NCBI GenBank assembly: GCA_024708885.1
Contig: JANJXT010000033.1
Span: 19,376 to 83,375 of the forward strand
Length of the DNA: 64,000 bases
Direction of reading: 5' to 3'
From: Thiobacillus sp.
Lineage (GTDB): Bacteria > Pseudomonadota > Gammaproteobacteria > Burkholderiales > Thiobacillaceae
Shown: one piece after another, positions 51,690 to 59,153 of the stretch
Numbering within the stretch: position 1 is the first letter of the stretch
Layout of the letters: every line of letters starts with the position of its first letter
The notes under the pieces: model-generated
Told to the model about the DNA's origin: nothing
Database searches by the model: none
The model's input: only the letters and a program-made list of their open reading frames with translations
Position numbers and translations under genes: made by a program

Positions 51690-51958
51690 TGCTCGCCACC
51701 GTCATCCCGATCGCCTACGCGCTGGTCGCCCTCGCCTTCGCCTTGAGCTTCTGGAGGCTGATCAAGGGTCCGGACGCGCCCGACCGCATACTCGCGCTCG
51801 ACACGCTGTACGTGAACACCATCGCCTTCCTGGTGCTGCTCGGCATCCATCTGGGCAGCGCGATCTATTTCGAGGCTGCGCTACTGATCGCAATGATGGG
51901 CTTCGTCGGCACCGTCGCGCTGTGCAAATACCTGCTGCGCGGCGCTGTCATCGAGTGA
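51689..51958 (+). CDS. mnhF: Na+/H+ antiporter subunit F (second Mnh operon)
   Basis: An 89-residue MnhF with three helices, starting MLATVIPIAYALVALAFALS and containing KGPDAPDRILALDTLYVNTI and YFEAALLIAMMGFVGTVALC. It overlaps the mnhE stop (TGATG) and lies 10 nt before mnhG. Confidence 0.95.
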   Translation: MLATVIPIAYALVALAFALSFWRLIKGPDAPDRILALDTLYVNTIAFLVLLGIHLGSAIYFEAALLIAMMGFVGTVALCKYLLRGAVIE

Positions 51959-51968
51959 GGCACCCGCC

Positions 51969-52307
51969 ATGACCGACACCCTGCTCGCCCTCCTCATTCT
52001 CACCGGCGCGATGTTCACCTTCATCGGCTCGCTCGGTCTTGCCCGCCTGCGCGATTTTTACACCCGTCTGCACGGCCCGACCAAGGCGACCACGCTCGGT
52101 GTCGGCTGCCTGCTCATCGCTTCGGCGCTGTTCTTCAGCCTGCGTGACGACGGTGCCAGTCTGCACGAGGTGCTGGTCACGCTATTTCTTTTCATCACCG
52201 CTCCCGTCTCCGCCCACCTGCTCGCCAAGGCAGCGCTGCACCTCAAGGTGCGCTCGCTCGCGCCGACACCGCGGGCCGGCGACGCGCAAACGACCGATCG
52301 CGGCTAG
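51969..52307 (+). CDS. mnhG: Na+/H+ antiporter subunit G (second Mnh operon)
   Basis: A 112-residue MnhG starting MTDTLLALLILTGAMFTFIG with SLGLARLRDFYTRLHGPTKA, the family core. It closes the operon and is convergent with trmB, whose stop is 8 nt away. No terminator was seen in the gap, so the two transcripts may run into each other. Confidence 0.95.
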   Translation: MTDTLLALLILTGAMFTFIGSLGLARLRDFYTRLHGPTKATTLGVGCLLIASALFFSLRDDGASLHEVLVTLFLFITAPVSAHLLAKAALHLKVRSLAPTPRAGDAQTTDRG

Positions 52308-52315
52308 AGACGGGG

Positions 52316-53005
52316 CTATCCGGCCTTGCGCCGGAACACGAGATCCCACACGCCATGCCCTAGGCGCAGCCCACGCTGCTCGAACTTGGTGAGCGGCCGT
52401 GTGTCGGGGCGGGGCGCATAGTCGGCCACGGTATTCTGCAGCAACGGCTCGGCGCGGAGCACGGCGAGCATCTGTTCCGCATAGTCCTGCCAGTCGGTGG
52501 CGAGATGAATGTATCCGCCCGGCGCGAGCCGGCTCGCCAGCAGGGCGGCCAGCGGCGGCCGGATCAGGCGACGCTTGTGGTGACGCTTCTTGTGCCAGGG
52601 ATCGGGAAAGAAGATGTGCACCCCGGCAAGGCTTGCCGGGGCGAGCATATGGGTCAGCACGTCGACCGCGTCGTGCTGCACGATGTGCACGTTGGCGAGT
52701 CCACGCTCGCCGATCTGCTTCAGCAGCGCGCCGACGCCGGGCGTGTGCACCTCGACGCCGAGATAGTCGTTTTCCGGATGCGCCGCGGCGATCTCCGCCA
52801 GTCCCTCACCCATACCGAAGCCGATTTCGAGGATCAGCGGTGCGCGGCGGCCGAACACCGCCTCGACATCGAGCGGTTCTGCGCGGTAGGGCAGCACGAA
52901 GCGGGGCCCAAGCTCGGCGAGCGCGCGCGCCGGGCCGGAGCCGACCCGGCCGGCGCGCAGCACATAGGAACGGATGCGCGGATGCGCTCCGGTATCGACA
53001 GTCAT
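52316..53005 (-). CDS. trmB: tRNA (guanine-N7)-methyltransferase
   Basis: A 229-residue SAM-dependent methyltransferase that modifies G46 of tRNA. The SAM motif [15 protein letters not shown] (about residue 58), the acidic [14 protein letters not shown] and the family block [18 protein letters not shown] (about residue 130) are intact. It is downstream of thiG by 4 nt on the same strand, as in other betaproteobacteria. Confidence 0.97.
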   Translation of the reverse strand: MTVDTGAHPRIRSYVLRAGRVGSGPARALAELGPRFVLPYRAEPLDVEAVFGRRAPLILEIGFGMGEGLAEIAAAHPENDYLGVEVHTPGVGALLKQIGERGLANVHIVQHDAVDVLTHMLAPASLAGVHIFFPDPWHKKRHHKRRLIRPPLAALLASRLAPGGYIHLATDWQDYAEQMLAVLRAEPLLQNTVADYAPRPDTRPLTKFEQRGLRLGHGVWDLVFRRKAG

Positions 53006-53009
53006 GGCG

Positions 53010-53798
53010 TCACGTGTTGCCGGTGATGAGACCGGAGGTCGGCGAGCTGGGGCTCGCCCGGTAGATTTTCTTCGGCATGCGCCCGGCGACGAAGGCCTCG
53101 CGCCCGGCCTCGACCGCCTTCTTCATTGCAGAGGCCATCAGCACCGGGTTGCCGGCACCGGCAATCGCCGTGTTCATCAGCACGGCGTCACAGCCGAGTT
53201 CCATCGCGATGGTGGCATCGCTCGCGGTGCCGACGCCCGCGTCGACGATCACCGGCACCGACAAACGGTCGATGATGATCTGCAGGTTCCACGGGTTGAG
53301 AATGCCCATACCCGAGCCGATCAGACTCGCCAGCGGCATCACCGCGACGCAGCCGATGTCTTCCAGTTGCTTCGCGGCGATCGGGTCGTCCGAGGTGTAG
53401 ACCATGACCTGGAAGCCGTCCTTCACCAGCACCTCGGCGGCCTTGATCGTCTCGGCGACGTTGGGATAGAGCGACTCGGCATCGCCCAGCACTTCGAGCT
53501 TGACCAGGGAATGACCATCCAGCAGTTCGCGCGCCAGGCGCAGCGTGCGAATCGCATCGTCCGCCGTGTAGCAGCCGGCGGTGTTGGGCAGATAGGTGTA
53601 CTTCGACGGCGGCAGCGCGTCGAGCAGGCTGGGCTGGCTGGCGTCCTGGCCAATGTTGGTGCGGCGGATGGCGACCGTGACGATTTCGGCGCCCGACGCA
53701 TCGACGGCGAGGCGGGTCTGCTCGAAATCCCTGTATTTGCCGGTACCCACCAACAGGCGGGATGCATAGGATTTTCCGGCGATGACGAGTGGTTCCAT
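53010..53798 (-). CDS. thiG: Thiazole synthase ThiG
   Basis: A 262-residue TIM-barrel enzyme that joins deoxyxylulose phosphate, dehydroglycine and ThiS-carried sulfur into the thiamine thiazole ring. Starts [20 protein letters not shown]; the Schiff-base lysine lies in [11 protein letters not shown] (about residue 97) and the phosphate loop in [12 protein letters not shown]. It follows thiS in the same direction across a 65-nt gap that holds a repeat. Confidence 0.97.
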   Translation of the reverse strand: MEPLVIAGKSYASRLLVGTGKYRDFEQTRLAVDASGAEIVTVAIRRTNIGQDASQPSLLDALPPSKYTYLPNTAGCYTADDAIRTLRLARELLDGHSLVKLEVLGDAESLYPNVAETIKAAEVLVKDGFQVMVYTSDDPIAAKQLEDIGCVAVMPLASLIGSGMGILNPWNLQIIIDRLSVPVIVDAGVGTASDATIAMELGCDAVLMNTAIAGAGNPVLMASAMKKAVEAGREAFVAGRMPKKIYRASPSSPTSGLITGNT

Positions 53799-53801
53799 AG
53801 C

Positions 53802-53840
53802 TGAGTGAGGCGTGAGGAGTCAGGGGTGAGGGGGAAAAAC
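53802..53840. repeat. Short intergenic repeat, GTGAGGCGTGAGGAGTCAGG type
   Basis: The gap between thiS and thiG holds GAGTGAGGCGTGAGGAGTCA followed by GGGGTGAGGG. The same words appear at 4141-4185 (GGGGTGAGGGGG, GCGTGAGGCGTCAG) and, partially, at 4868-4897. It is a small dispersed family of GTGAGG/GTCAGG units. Confidence 0.65.
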
Positions 53841-53863
53841 GGACAGCGAAACGCCGCACCCAT

Positions 53864-54067
53864 TCAGCCGCCGCCGACGGCGACGACGATTTCCAGGCGG
53901 TCGCCGTCGGCGAGCGCTGTTTCGGCATGGCGGCTGCGCGGCACGATTTCACCGTTTTTCTCGACCGCGATGCGCTTGCCGGCCAGCTCGAGCGACTCGA
54001 CCAGTTGCGCGACACTGAGGGGCGCGGAGAAGGAACGGGCTTCACCGTTGACGACGAGTTGAATCAC
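53864..54067 (-). CDS. thiS: Sulfur carrier protein ThiS
   Basis: A 67-residue ubiquitin-like protein starting MIQLVVNGEARSFSAPLSVA and ending VVAVGGG. The C-terminal diglycine, adenylated and thiocarboxylated by ThiF-type enzymes, is present (as three Gly). It donates sulfur to ThiG. It is the first gene of thiS-thiG-trmB, 46 nt from the tRNA-Gly gene on the other strand. Confidence 0.95.
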   Translation of the reverse strand: MIQLVVNGEARSFSAPLSVAQLVESLELAGKRIAVEKNGEIVPRSRHAETALADGDRLEIVVAVGGG

Positions 54068-54112
54068 GACTTCTATCCGGGACGACTATTCAGTAGAATG
54101 GCCTATTCTACC

Positions 54113-54186
54113 GCGGGCGTCGTATAGTGGCATTACCTGAGCTTCCCAAGCTCATGAGGAGGGTTCGATTCCCTTCGCCCGCTCCA
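54113..54186 (+). tRNA. tRNA-Gly (anticodon CCC)
   Basis: A 74-nt tRNA with acceptor GCGGGCG pairing with CGCCCGC, discriminator T, encoded CCA, anticodon loop TTCCCAA on a TGAGC/GCTCA stem, and T-arm GAGGG TTCGATT CCCTT. A TAGAAT -10-like box lies about 15 nt upstream. The integrase starts 240 nt downstream in the same direction, so the tRNA is the ICE insertion site. Confidence 0.97.
54169..54186 (+). other. Inferred ICE attachment site (attL core)
   Basis: The 3' terminal part of the tRNA-Gly gene (CCCTTCGCCCGCTCCA region). ICEs of the ICEclc/PFGI-1 type recombine at the last ~18 bp of a tRNA-Gly gene. The matching attR copy would be at the far end of the element, outside this window, so the exact core length cannot be set. 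Confidence 0.6.
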
Positions 54187-54243
54187 CTTCGACTTTCCAG
54201 GGACTTCCACCGAACGCCAGGGAACGTCGTAAGTCATTGTCAG

Positions 54244-54422
54244 GATTGAGATTTTTACCTTATCTCAATCCACTGACATCCAGCGAAATCCACTCCCAGC
54301 CGGTTCTAACTGGTACGTTGAGCGGTACACTGGCAATACGGAGGTCCCCAAAACCGTATTGTTGCTGGAGGAGCCGGGGTTCCGTCGGGAACATGGCATC
54401 CAACTCGCTTCGCAGGAGTTGG
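54244..54422. promoter_or_regulatory. Three inverted repeats between attL and the integrase gene
   Basis: GATTGAGA/TCTCAATC (54244-54270), CAATACGG/CCGTATTG (54334-54361) and CCAACTC/GAGTTGG (54400-54422) are perfect. The last hairpin includes the AGGAG ribosome-binding site (54414-54418), 8 nt before the integrase ATG. They may be recombinase arm sites and expression controls. The remaining sequence of the gap shows nothing else. Confidence 0.55.
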
Positions 54423-54426
54423 ACTC

Positions 54427-56355
54427 ATGCTTTCAGACCTCCAGGTTCGACAGGCCAAGGTGACCGGCAAGGCGTATTCGCTTGTCGATTTCGACGGTCT
54501 CTACTTCTACATCTCCGCCACCGGCTTCAAGGCCTGGCACTTCCGCTTCACTTGGGGCGGCAAGCGCGAGCGCATGTCCTTCGGTGGCTATCCCGCGCTT
54601 TCCCTGAAAGACGCTCGCAATCTGCGCGACGAGGCCCGGGCCATGCTGGCCAAGGGCATCAACCCGCATTCGGAGCGCAAGCGCAAGCGCCACGCCATCG
54701 TCCTGGCGGGCGAGCACACCTTCCAGGCCATCTACGACAAATGGCTGGCCCACCGCAGCCTCTCTCTGGAAAATGAGGGCCGCCAAAGTACGCCCAAGCA
54801 GATCGGGCGCGTCTTCGCCAAGGACGTGTTTCCCGTATTGCGCCACCTGACCATCTACGACGTCACCCGCGCCCACCTGCTGGACATCATCGGCAGAGTG
54901 GAAAAGCGTGGCTCGCTGTCGGTGGCCGAGAAGCTGCGCACCTGGTTCAGCCAGCTATTCACCTACGCCTCGGTGGTGGTGCCCAACATGGGCGACAACC
55001 CGGCCAAGGATTTGGACGTGGTGGCGATGCCGCTGCCCCCGGTGGAGAACAATCCCTTTTTGCGCATGCCCGAGCTGCCGGCAATGCTGCAGACGTTGCG
55101 CAAGTACAGCGGTCGCCTGAATACGCAACTGGGTCTACGTCTGCTGCTGCTCACGGGCGTGCGCACCGGTGAATTGCGCTACGCCACGCCCGATCAGTTT
55201 GATCTGGAGCGCGGTCTGTGGATCATCCCGGTTGTCAGGCTCAAGCAACGCAAGCAGCTCACCAAGAAGAAGCGCCAGCGTTTCGCCGACATCCCGCCAT
55301 ACATCGTGCCACTGTCGTTGCAGGCACAAGAGGTCGTTCGTCATTTGCTGGGAAATCTGAAGCCAGCACAGGTGTATCTCATCCCCGGTGATTGGTGCCT
55401 GAAAAACCCTCTGAGCGAGAACACGCTCAATGGCGCGCTCAAGCGTATGGGCTATGAAGACCAACTCACTGGGCATGGCGTTCGCGCCACCATCTCGACT
55501 GCGCTCAATGAATTGGGGTATCCGCCCAAGTGGGTAGACGCCCAACTTTCGCATGCCGATCCGGATCGGATCAGCGCGACCTACAACCACGCCGAGTACG
55601 TCGAGCAACGCCGCGTCATGATGCAGGACTGGGCCGACCGGCTGGACTTGTTCGAGCAGAATCAGGTCGAAGTTGCCAGCACGCACTTGACCATCACGTT
55701 GCAGGGCCTGCCCACAATCGCCGGACAGGCGGCAGCGCAGCCGCCCGCCCTGAATCCAAACGCCCCTCAGTTGATCGTTGCGCCTGCACCCGATGCACCA
55801 GCGGTTCCAGCTTCCGTCTATCGACTTTCGGCGGTGCATCTGCCCGAGTACGCGCGACCCACGCTGTCAGAGGTGCAGCGCGAGCGCTTGCAATTGCTGG
55901 AGATATTCGAGGCATCCCACAACCTGTCGGTGGCCGATTACGCCAAGCTGGTTGGCAAGTCCCGCCGCTGGATCACTTACGAGATTCAGGCCGGCAATCT
56001 CCTGTCGATCCATCTGGGTCACCGTGGGCAGCGCGTCCCGGACTGGCAACTCGACCCCATCAAGCGCAAGCTGATTCAGGCTGTCCTGAAGCTGGTGCCG
56101 CGCGGTATCGACACCTGGCACATCTATCACGCACTGCTGCGGCCATACGATGCCCTGGGCAAGTGTCCAGTCATCGAGGCCGTCGATCCGACCAACCTGC
56201 ATCTTGCAGCTCGACTGGTCGCCGCACATGCCATAGAAACCGATGAGCTTGCAGAGCAATCGGAGGCGTCTCCGGTGCTGGCCAGGCAGACTGTAGAGCG
56301 CCTGGCAAAAACGGCAATGTTGGTTGATATGCCCGAAGATCCCGTCGCCCGTTGA
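54427..56355 (+). CDS. ICE tyrosine recombinase (integrase), long form
   Basis: A 642-residue integrase. The DUF4102-type N-terminal domain (about 1-100) is followed by the core-binding helices and the catalytic domain: Arg246 (TGVRTGEL), His350/Arg353 (GHGVRATIS), His376 (LSHADPD) and nucleophile Tyr386 (ATYNHAE). Residues 420-470 are an Ala/Pro-rich linker. A C-terminal ~170-residue extension, with an HTH-like ADYAKLVGKSRRWITYEIQ and PRGIDTWHIYHALLRP, is absent from typical ~400-residue integrases. The length matches IntB13-type ICEclc integrases (about 657). Ribosome-binding site AGGAG sits in a hairpin. Confidence 0.95.
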   Translation: MLSDLQVRQAKVTGKAYSLVDFDGLYFYISATGFKAWHFRFTWGGKRERMSFGGYPALSLKDARNLRDEARAMLAKGINPHSERKRKRHAIVLAGEHTFQAIYDKWLAHRSLSLENEGRQSTPKQIGRVFAKDVFPVLRHLTIYDVTRAHLLDIIGRVEKRGSLSVAEKLRTWFSQLFTYASVVVPNMGDNPAKDLDVVAMPLPPVENNPFLRMPELPAMLQTLRKYSGRLNTQLGLRLLLLTGVRTGELRYATPDQFDLERGLWIIPVVRLKQRKQLTKKKRQRFADIPPYIVPLSLQAQEVVRHLLGNLKPAQVYLIPGDWCLKNPLSENTLNGALKRMGYEDQLTGHGVRATISTALNELGYPPKWVDAQLSHADPDRISATYNHAEYVEQRRVMMQDWADRLDLFEQNQVEVASTHLTITLQGLPTIAGQAAAQPPALNPNAPQLIVAPAPDAPAVPASVYRLSAVHLPEYARPTLSEVQRERLQLLEIFEASHNLSVADYAKLVGKSRRWITYEIQAGNLLSIHLGHRGQRVPDWQLDPIKRKLIQAVLKLVPRGIDTWHIYHALLRPYDALGKCPVIEAVDPTNLHLAARLVAAHAIETDELAEQSEASPVLARQTVERLAKTAMLVDMPEDPVAR

Positions 56356-56919
56356 GCTGAGGCCGAGCGGCAGCACCGTCCGGTCAAGGTCAAAGGAGGG
56401 AACGTCGATCGCTTCGCATGGCCGCCCATCCGTCTTCTGCGCGGCCAACTCGCAATTTCCACGTTTTGGCAGGCAGCGTTTAGCGTCGGATCAGCGCTCG
56501 GCAGTCACCATAGGCGACTTCTCGGTAATGCTATCTCGCTATATCAGTATCTCGATCGGATATGACACCAGCGGATTTTCGTTGCCAATCTCAAGCCCCG
56601 ATCAATAGATTCCGAGCGTTCGCCGCTTTTTGAAACCGCTGGCGCATCAGACCATACCGATACGGTTTTGCGAGAGCAGCCACTTCTCACGATCCTGATA
56701 GCGCAAGCGTCACTGTCGAGCCGCGACAGACGCTCGGTTTTCTTGTGCCCGATGGATTTTTGCACATCGAGCACACAACGCCTACTCGTTGCGCGAACTG
56801 ATCAGAAGTCATCAAAAGCGGGCGTCATCACTCGCGTCTTGCGCGGACAACAGGCCGACCATGAGGACGGCTGCAAAAGCAGTCGGCCCTGTAGTTCTTC
56901 TCCTGGAAGGAGACGGAGC
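56356..56919. other. Long noncoding stretch after the integrase
   Basis: About 560 bp with lower GC than neighbours and no convincing reading frame. Short frames here lack ribosome-binding sites and family resemblance. It may hold promoters, an RNA gene or decayed genes. A GGAAGGAGACGGAGC ribosome-binding site closes it before the next gene. No strong hairpin was recognised. Confidence 0.6.
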
Positions 56920-57675
56920 ATGCACGAGAACAAAAATGATGCACCAACATCAAAGGTGTTCTACCGCCCGCTCGAAGCGTCCATCCGCTGGGCCGGACTG
57001 CTGCGATACGAGCAGGTGATCCTGGCTTCGGTCTCGTCGCCTATGGATCTGCCGCAGTCGCTGGACTGCCCGCGTTTGGGCGAACTGCGGCTGTACACCG
57101 ACCGCATCTATGACGGCATCCTCAACGGGGAACTGCCCTTCGGGCAGCATGGCATCACGACACGCGACACCGCGTTGATCGAATCGCCTGATCTGACGGT
57201 ACGTCATGTCGATCTGAAGTGCTGGATGCGCCAGCACTACCCCGAGCAGCGGCCCGGCTTTCTCTTCTCCCGCAGCGAGCGCATCATCCATCCCTTCATC
57301 TCCCTAGAAACAGGGCAAGCCATGCTGGTCGAACGCCAGGGTTTGAAATCCGCCCTGGAACAGACCAAACGTCAGCTTCGCGAGTTGCAGGACAAGCATG
57401 ACGCGCTGCTCAAGCAGTCCACGGTGATTTCGGCATGCGCGCAGTGTCCGATCAGTGATCGGGCCGAGGCCACCTACCTGAACATCGTTGGCGGCCTGTT
57501 AGAGCTGATGCTCGGCCAGTCGCCATCGGGCACGCCGTACTCCAGCTTCAAGACGCAGGAGGCCGTGGTCAGCGCGCTGGTCGCCCATCACAGCGGCGCC
57601 ATGGGTATCGCGGAGCGGACATTGAACGGCAAGTTCGCCACCGCCAGGCGCCGGTTGCGTAGCGCCTCCCGCTGA
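56920..57675 (+). CDS. Conserved ICE protein of unknown function
   Basis: A 251-residue cytoplasmic protein starting MHENKNDAPTSKVFYRPLEA, with a central FLFSRSERIIHPFISLETGQ, a coiled-coil (about residues 140-165, LVERQGLKSALEQTKRQLRE) and a C-terminal segment with two cysteines (SACAQCPISD) and basic tail ATARRRLRSASR. It lies between integrase and the regulator, a position held by variable proteins in these ICEs. GGAG ribosome-binding site 4 nt upstream. No family is assigned. Confidence 0.8.
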   Translation: MHENKNDAPTSKVFYRPLEASIRWAGLLRYEQVILASVSSPMDLPQSLDCPRLGELRLYTDRIYDGILNGELPFGQHGITTRDTALIESPDLTVRHVDLKCWMRQHYPEQRPGFLFSRSERIIHPFISLETGQAMLVERQGLKSALEQTKRQLRELQDKHDALLKQSTVISACAQCPISDRAEATYLNIVGGLLELMLGQSPSGTPYSSFKTQEAVVSALVAHHSGAMGIAERTLNGKFATARRRLRSASR

Positions 57676-57706
57676 GATTTGCCAGCTTGTATGTGCAGTA
57701 GCGGAG

Positions 57707-57720
57707 ATTGCATTTGCAAT
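57707..57720. promoter_or_regulatory. Palindrome ATTGCA-TT-TGCAAT upstream of the alpA-parA genes
   Basis: A perfect 6-bp-arm palindrome with a 2-nt centre, 74 nt before the AlpA-like start. AT-rich surroundings suggest a promoter. The AlpA-like or ParA/ParB proteins could bind it. Confidence 0.45.
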
Positions 57721-57793
57721 GTCTTTTCGCTGCCGTGTCTATTGAATAGAGGTCACGCCAACAAACGCCACTGAGCGTTCAGGAGTGACCGCC

Positions 57794-58006
57794 ATGTCGC
57801 AAACACCTGTACTGCCGCCAAACGAGCGCCGCATCCTGCGCCTGGAAGAAGTCGAAGCGAAATCCGGTTTCAAGCGCGCCCACATCTACAACCTGATGAA
57901 GAAACGCCAGTTCCCGCAAGCGCTGCGTCTGGGCGTGCGCGCCGTGGGCTGGGACTCCATCGAAATCGATCAGTGGATCGACGAGCGCGTCAACAACCGG
58001 GCCTGA
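57794..58006 (+). CDS. AlpA-family regulator
   Basis: A 70-residue MerR/AlpA-type winged-helix protein: LRLEEVEAKSGFKRAHIYNL, MKKRQFPQALRLG and GWDSIEIDQWIDERV. AlpA-like proteins at this position in P4-type ICEs regulate integrase or the ParA operon. The ATG has GGAG 8 nt upstream; a GTG 9 nt earlier is in frame. It is 42 nt before parA. Confidence 0.93.
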   Translation: MSQTPVLPPNERRILRLEEVEAKSGFKRAHIYNLMKKRQFPQALRLGVRAVGWDSIEIDQWIDERVNNRA

Positions 58007-58048
58007 TCCGTTCTCCCGCGGACTTTCCATCCTCATACGGAGAACACC

Positions 58049-58924
58049 ATGCAGGTCGTATCCATCATTTCAACCAAAGGCGGGGTCGGCAAGACCACCA
58101 CGGCCGCAAACCTGGGCGGTCTCGCTGCGGACGCCGGACTGCGCGTGCTGCTGCTCGATCTCGATGTGCAGCCCACCTTGTCCTCCTACTATGAGCTGGC
58201 TCACCGCGCGCCCGGCGGCATCTATGAATTGCTGGCCTTCAACGAGCGCGACCTCGACCAGCTTGTGTCCCGCACGATCATCGCGGGCCTGGACTTGGTG
58301 CTCTCCAACGACCACCGAGGAGAACTGAACACTTTGCTGCTGCATGCGCCAGACGGGCGCCTGCGGCTGCGGCATCTGCTGCCGATACTGAACCCCCTCT
58401 ACGACCTGGTGCTGATCGATACCCAGGGCGCGCGCTCGGTGATGCTGGAGATGGCGGTGCTTGCCTCCGACCTCGCGCTGTCGCCCGTGACTCCGGAAAT
58501 CCTCGCCGCCCGCGAACTGCGGCGCGGCACCATGCAGTTGCTGGAGGACATTGCACCATACCGGCACCTGGGTATCGAGCCGCCGCCGCTGTACCTGCTC
58601 ATCAACCGCGTCCATCCGGTGTCCGCCAACGCCCGGCTGATCCAGCAGGCGCTGCGCGATCTTTTCCAGGGCCACACCGACATTCGGATTCTGGCCACCG
58701 ACGTACCGGCCATTGAGGCTTATCCGCGTGCTGCGACGCGCGGCCTGCCGGTGCATCGGGTCGAGTACCGCCAACCAGTGGGCAGAGTCGCTCCCGCCGC
58801 GCTCGCCACCATGCGCGATCTTGCCGGCGAATTGCTCCCACAGTGGCAGGATCGATTTGCCGCTGTGCCCGGCCGTCCGCCACAGCCTCTTGATACCAGG
58901 AGGCCCCATGGCCAACGCACATGA
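58049..58924 (+). CDS. ParA-family partition ATPase
   Basis: A 291-residue P-loop ATPase with deviant Walker A ISTKGGVGKTTTAANLGG (about residues 7-24), LLLDLDVQPTLSSYY and IDTQGARSVML. The D-x-D-x-Q switch matches ParA/Soj. ICEs of this type carry it for segregation of the excised circle. The last 17 nt overlap the HicA-like gene. C-terminal ~25 residues are low complexity. Confidence 0.95.
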   Translation: MQVVSIISTKGGVGKTTTAANLGGLAADAGLRVLLLDLDVQPTLSSYYELAHRAPGGIYELLAFNERDLDQLVSRTIIAGLDLVLSNDHRGELNTLLLHAPDGRLRLRHLLPILNPLYDLVLIDTQGARSVMLEMAVLASDLALSPVTPEILAARELRRGTMQLLEDIAPYRHLGIEPPPLYLLINRVHPVSANARLIQQALRDLFQGHTDIRILATDVPAIEAYPRAATRGLPVHRVEYRQPVGRVAPAALATMRDLAGELLPQWQDRFAAVPGRPPQPLDTRRPHGQRT

Positions 58925-59153
58925 ACTGGCCCGAGGCCACAGCCGGCTGCGCGCTCTGATCGAGTTCGCCGTCGGCGAAGGCTGGCACGTAAAGCGCACG
59001 GCGGGCGGTCACCTCAAGTTCACCAAGGCAGGCTGCGCCGCGATCTACACCAGTTCGACGGCCAGCGATCACCGGGCAGCCCTCAACGCCCGTGCGCAGA
59101 TCCGTCGTGCTGAGCGCGAGACCCGGTCCCAAGCGCAGGGGGGGCGGCCATGA
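58908..59153 (+). CDS. HicA-like small RNA-binding protein
   Basis: An 81-residue protein. GWHVKRTAGGHLKFTKAGCA followed by AIYTSSTASDH resembles the dsRBD-like fold of HicA toxins, including the GGH-x-hydrophobic core with its histidine. It is 81 rather than about 60 residues. No HicB partner is next to it; its neighbours are parA and parB. The 4-nt overlap with parB and 17-nt overlap with parA show tight co-translation. It could be an orphan domain in the partition system rather than a toxin. Confidence 0.75.
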   Translation: MANAHELARGHSRLRALIEFAVGEGWHVKRTAGGHLKFTKAGCAAIYTSSTASDHRAALNARAQIRRAERETRSQAQGGRP

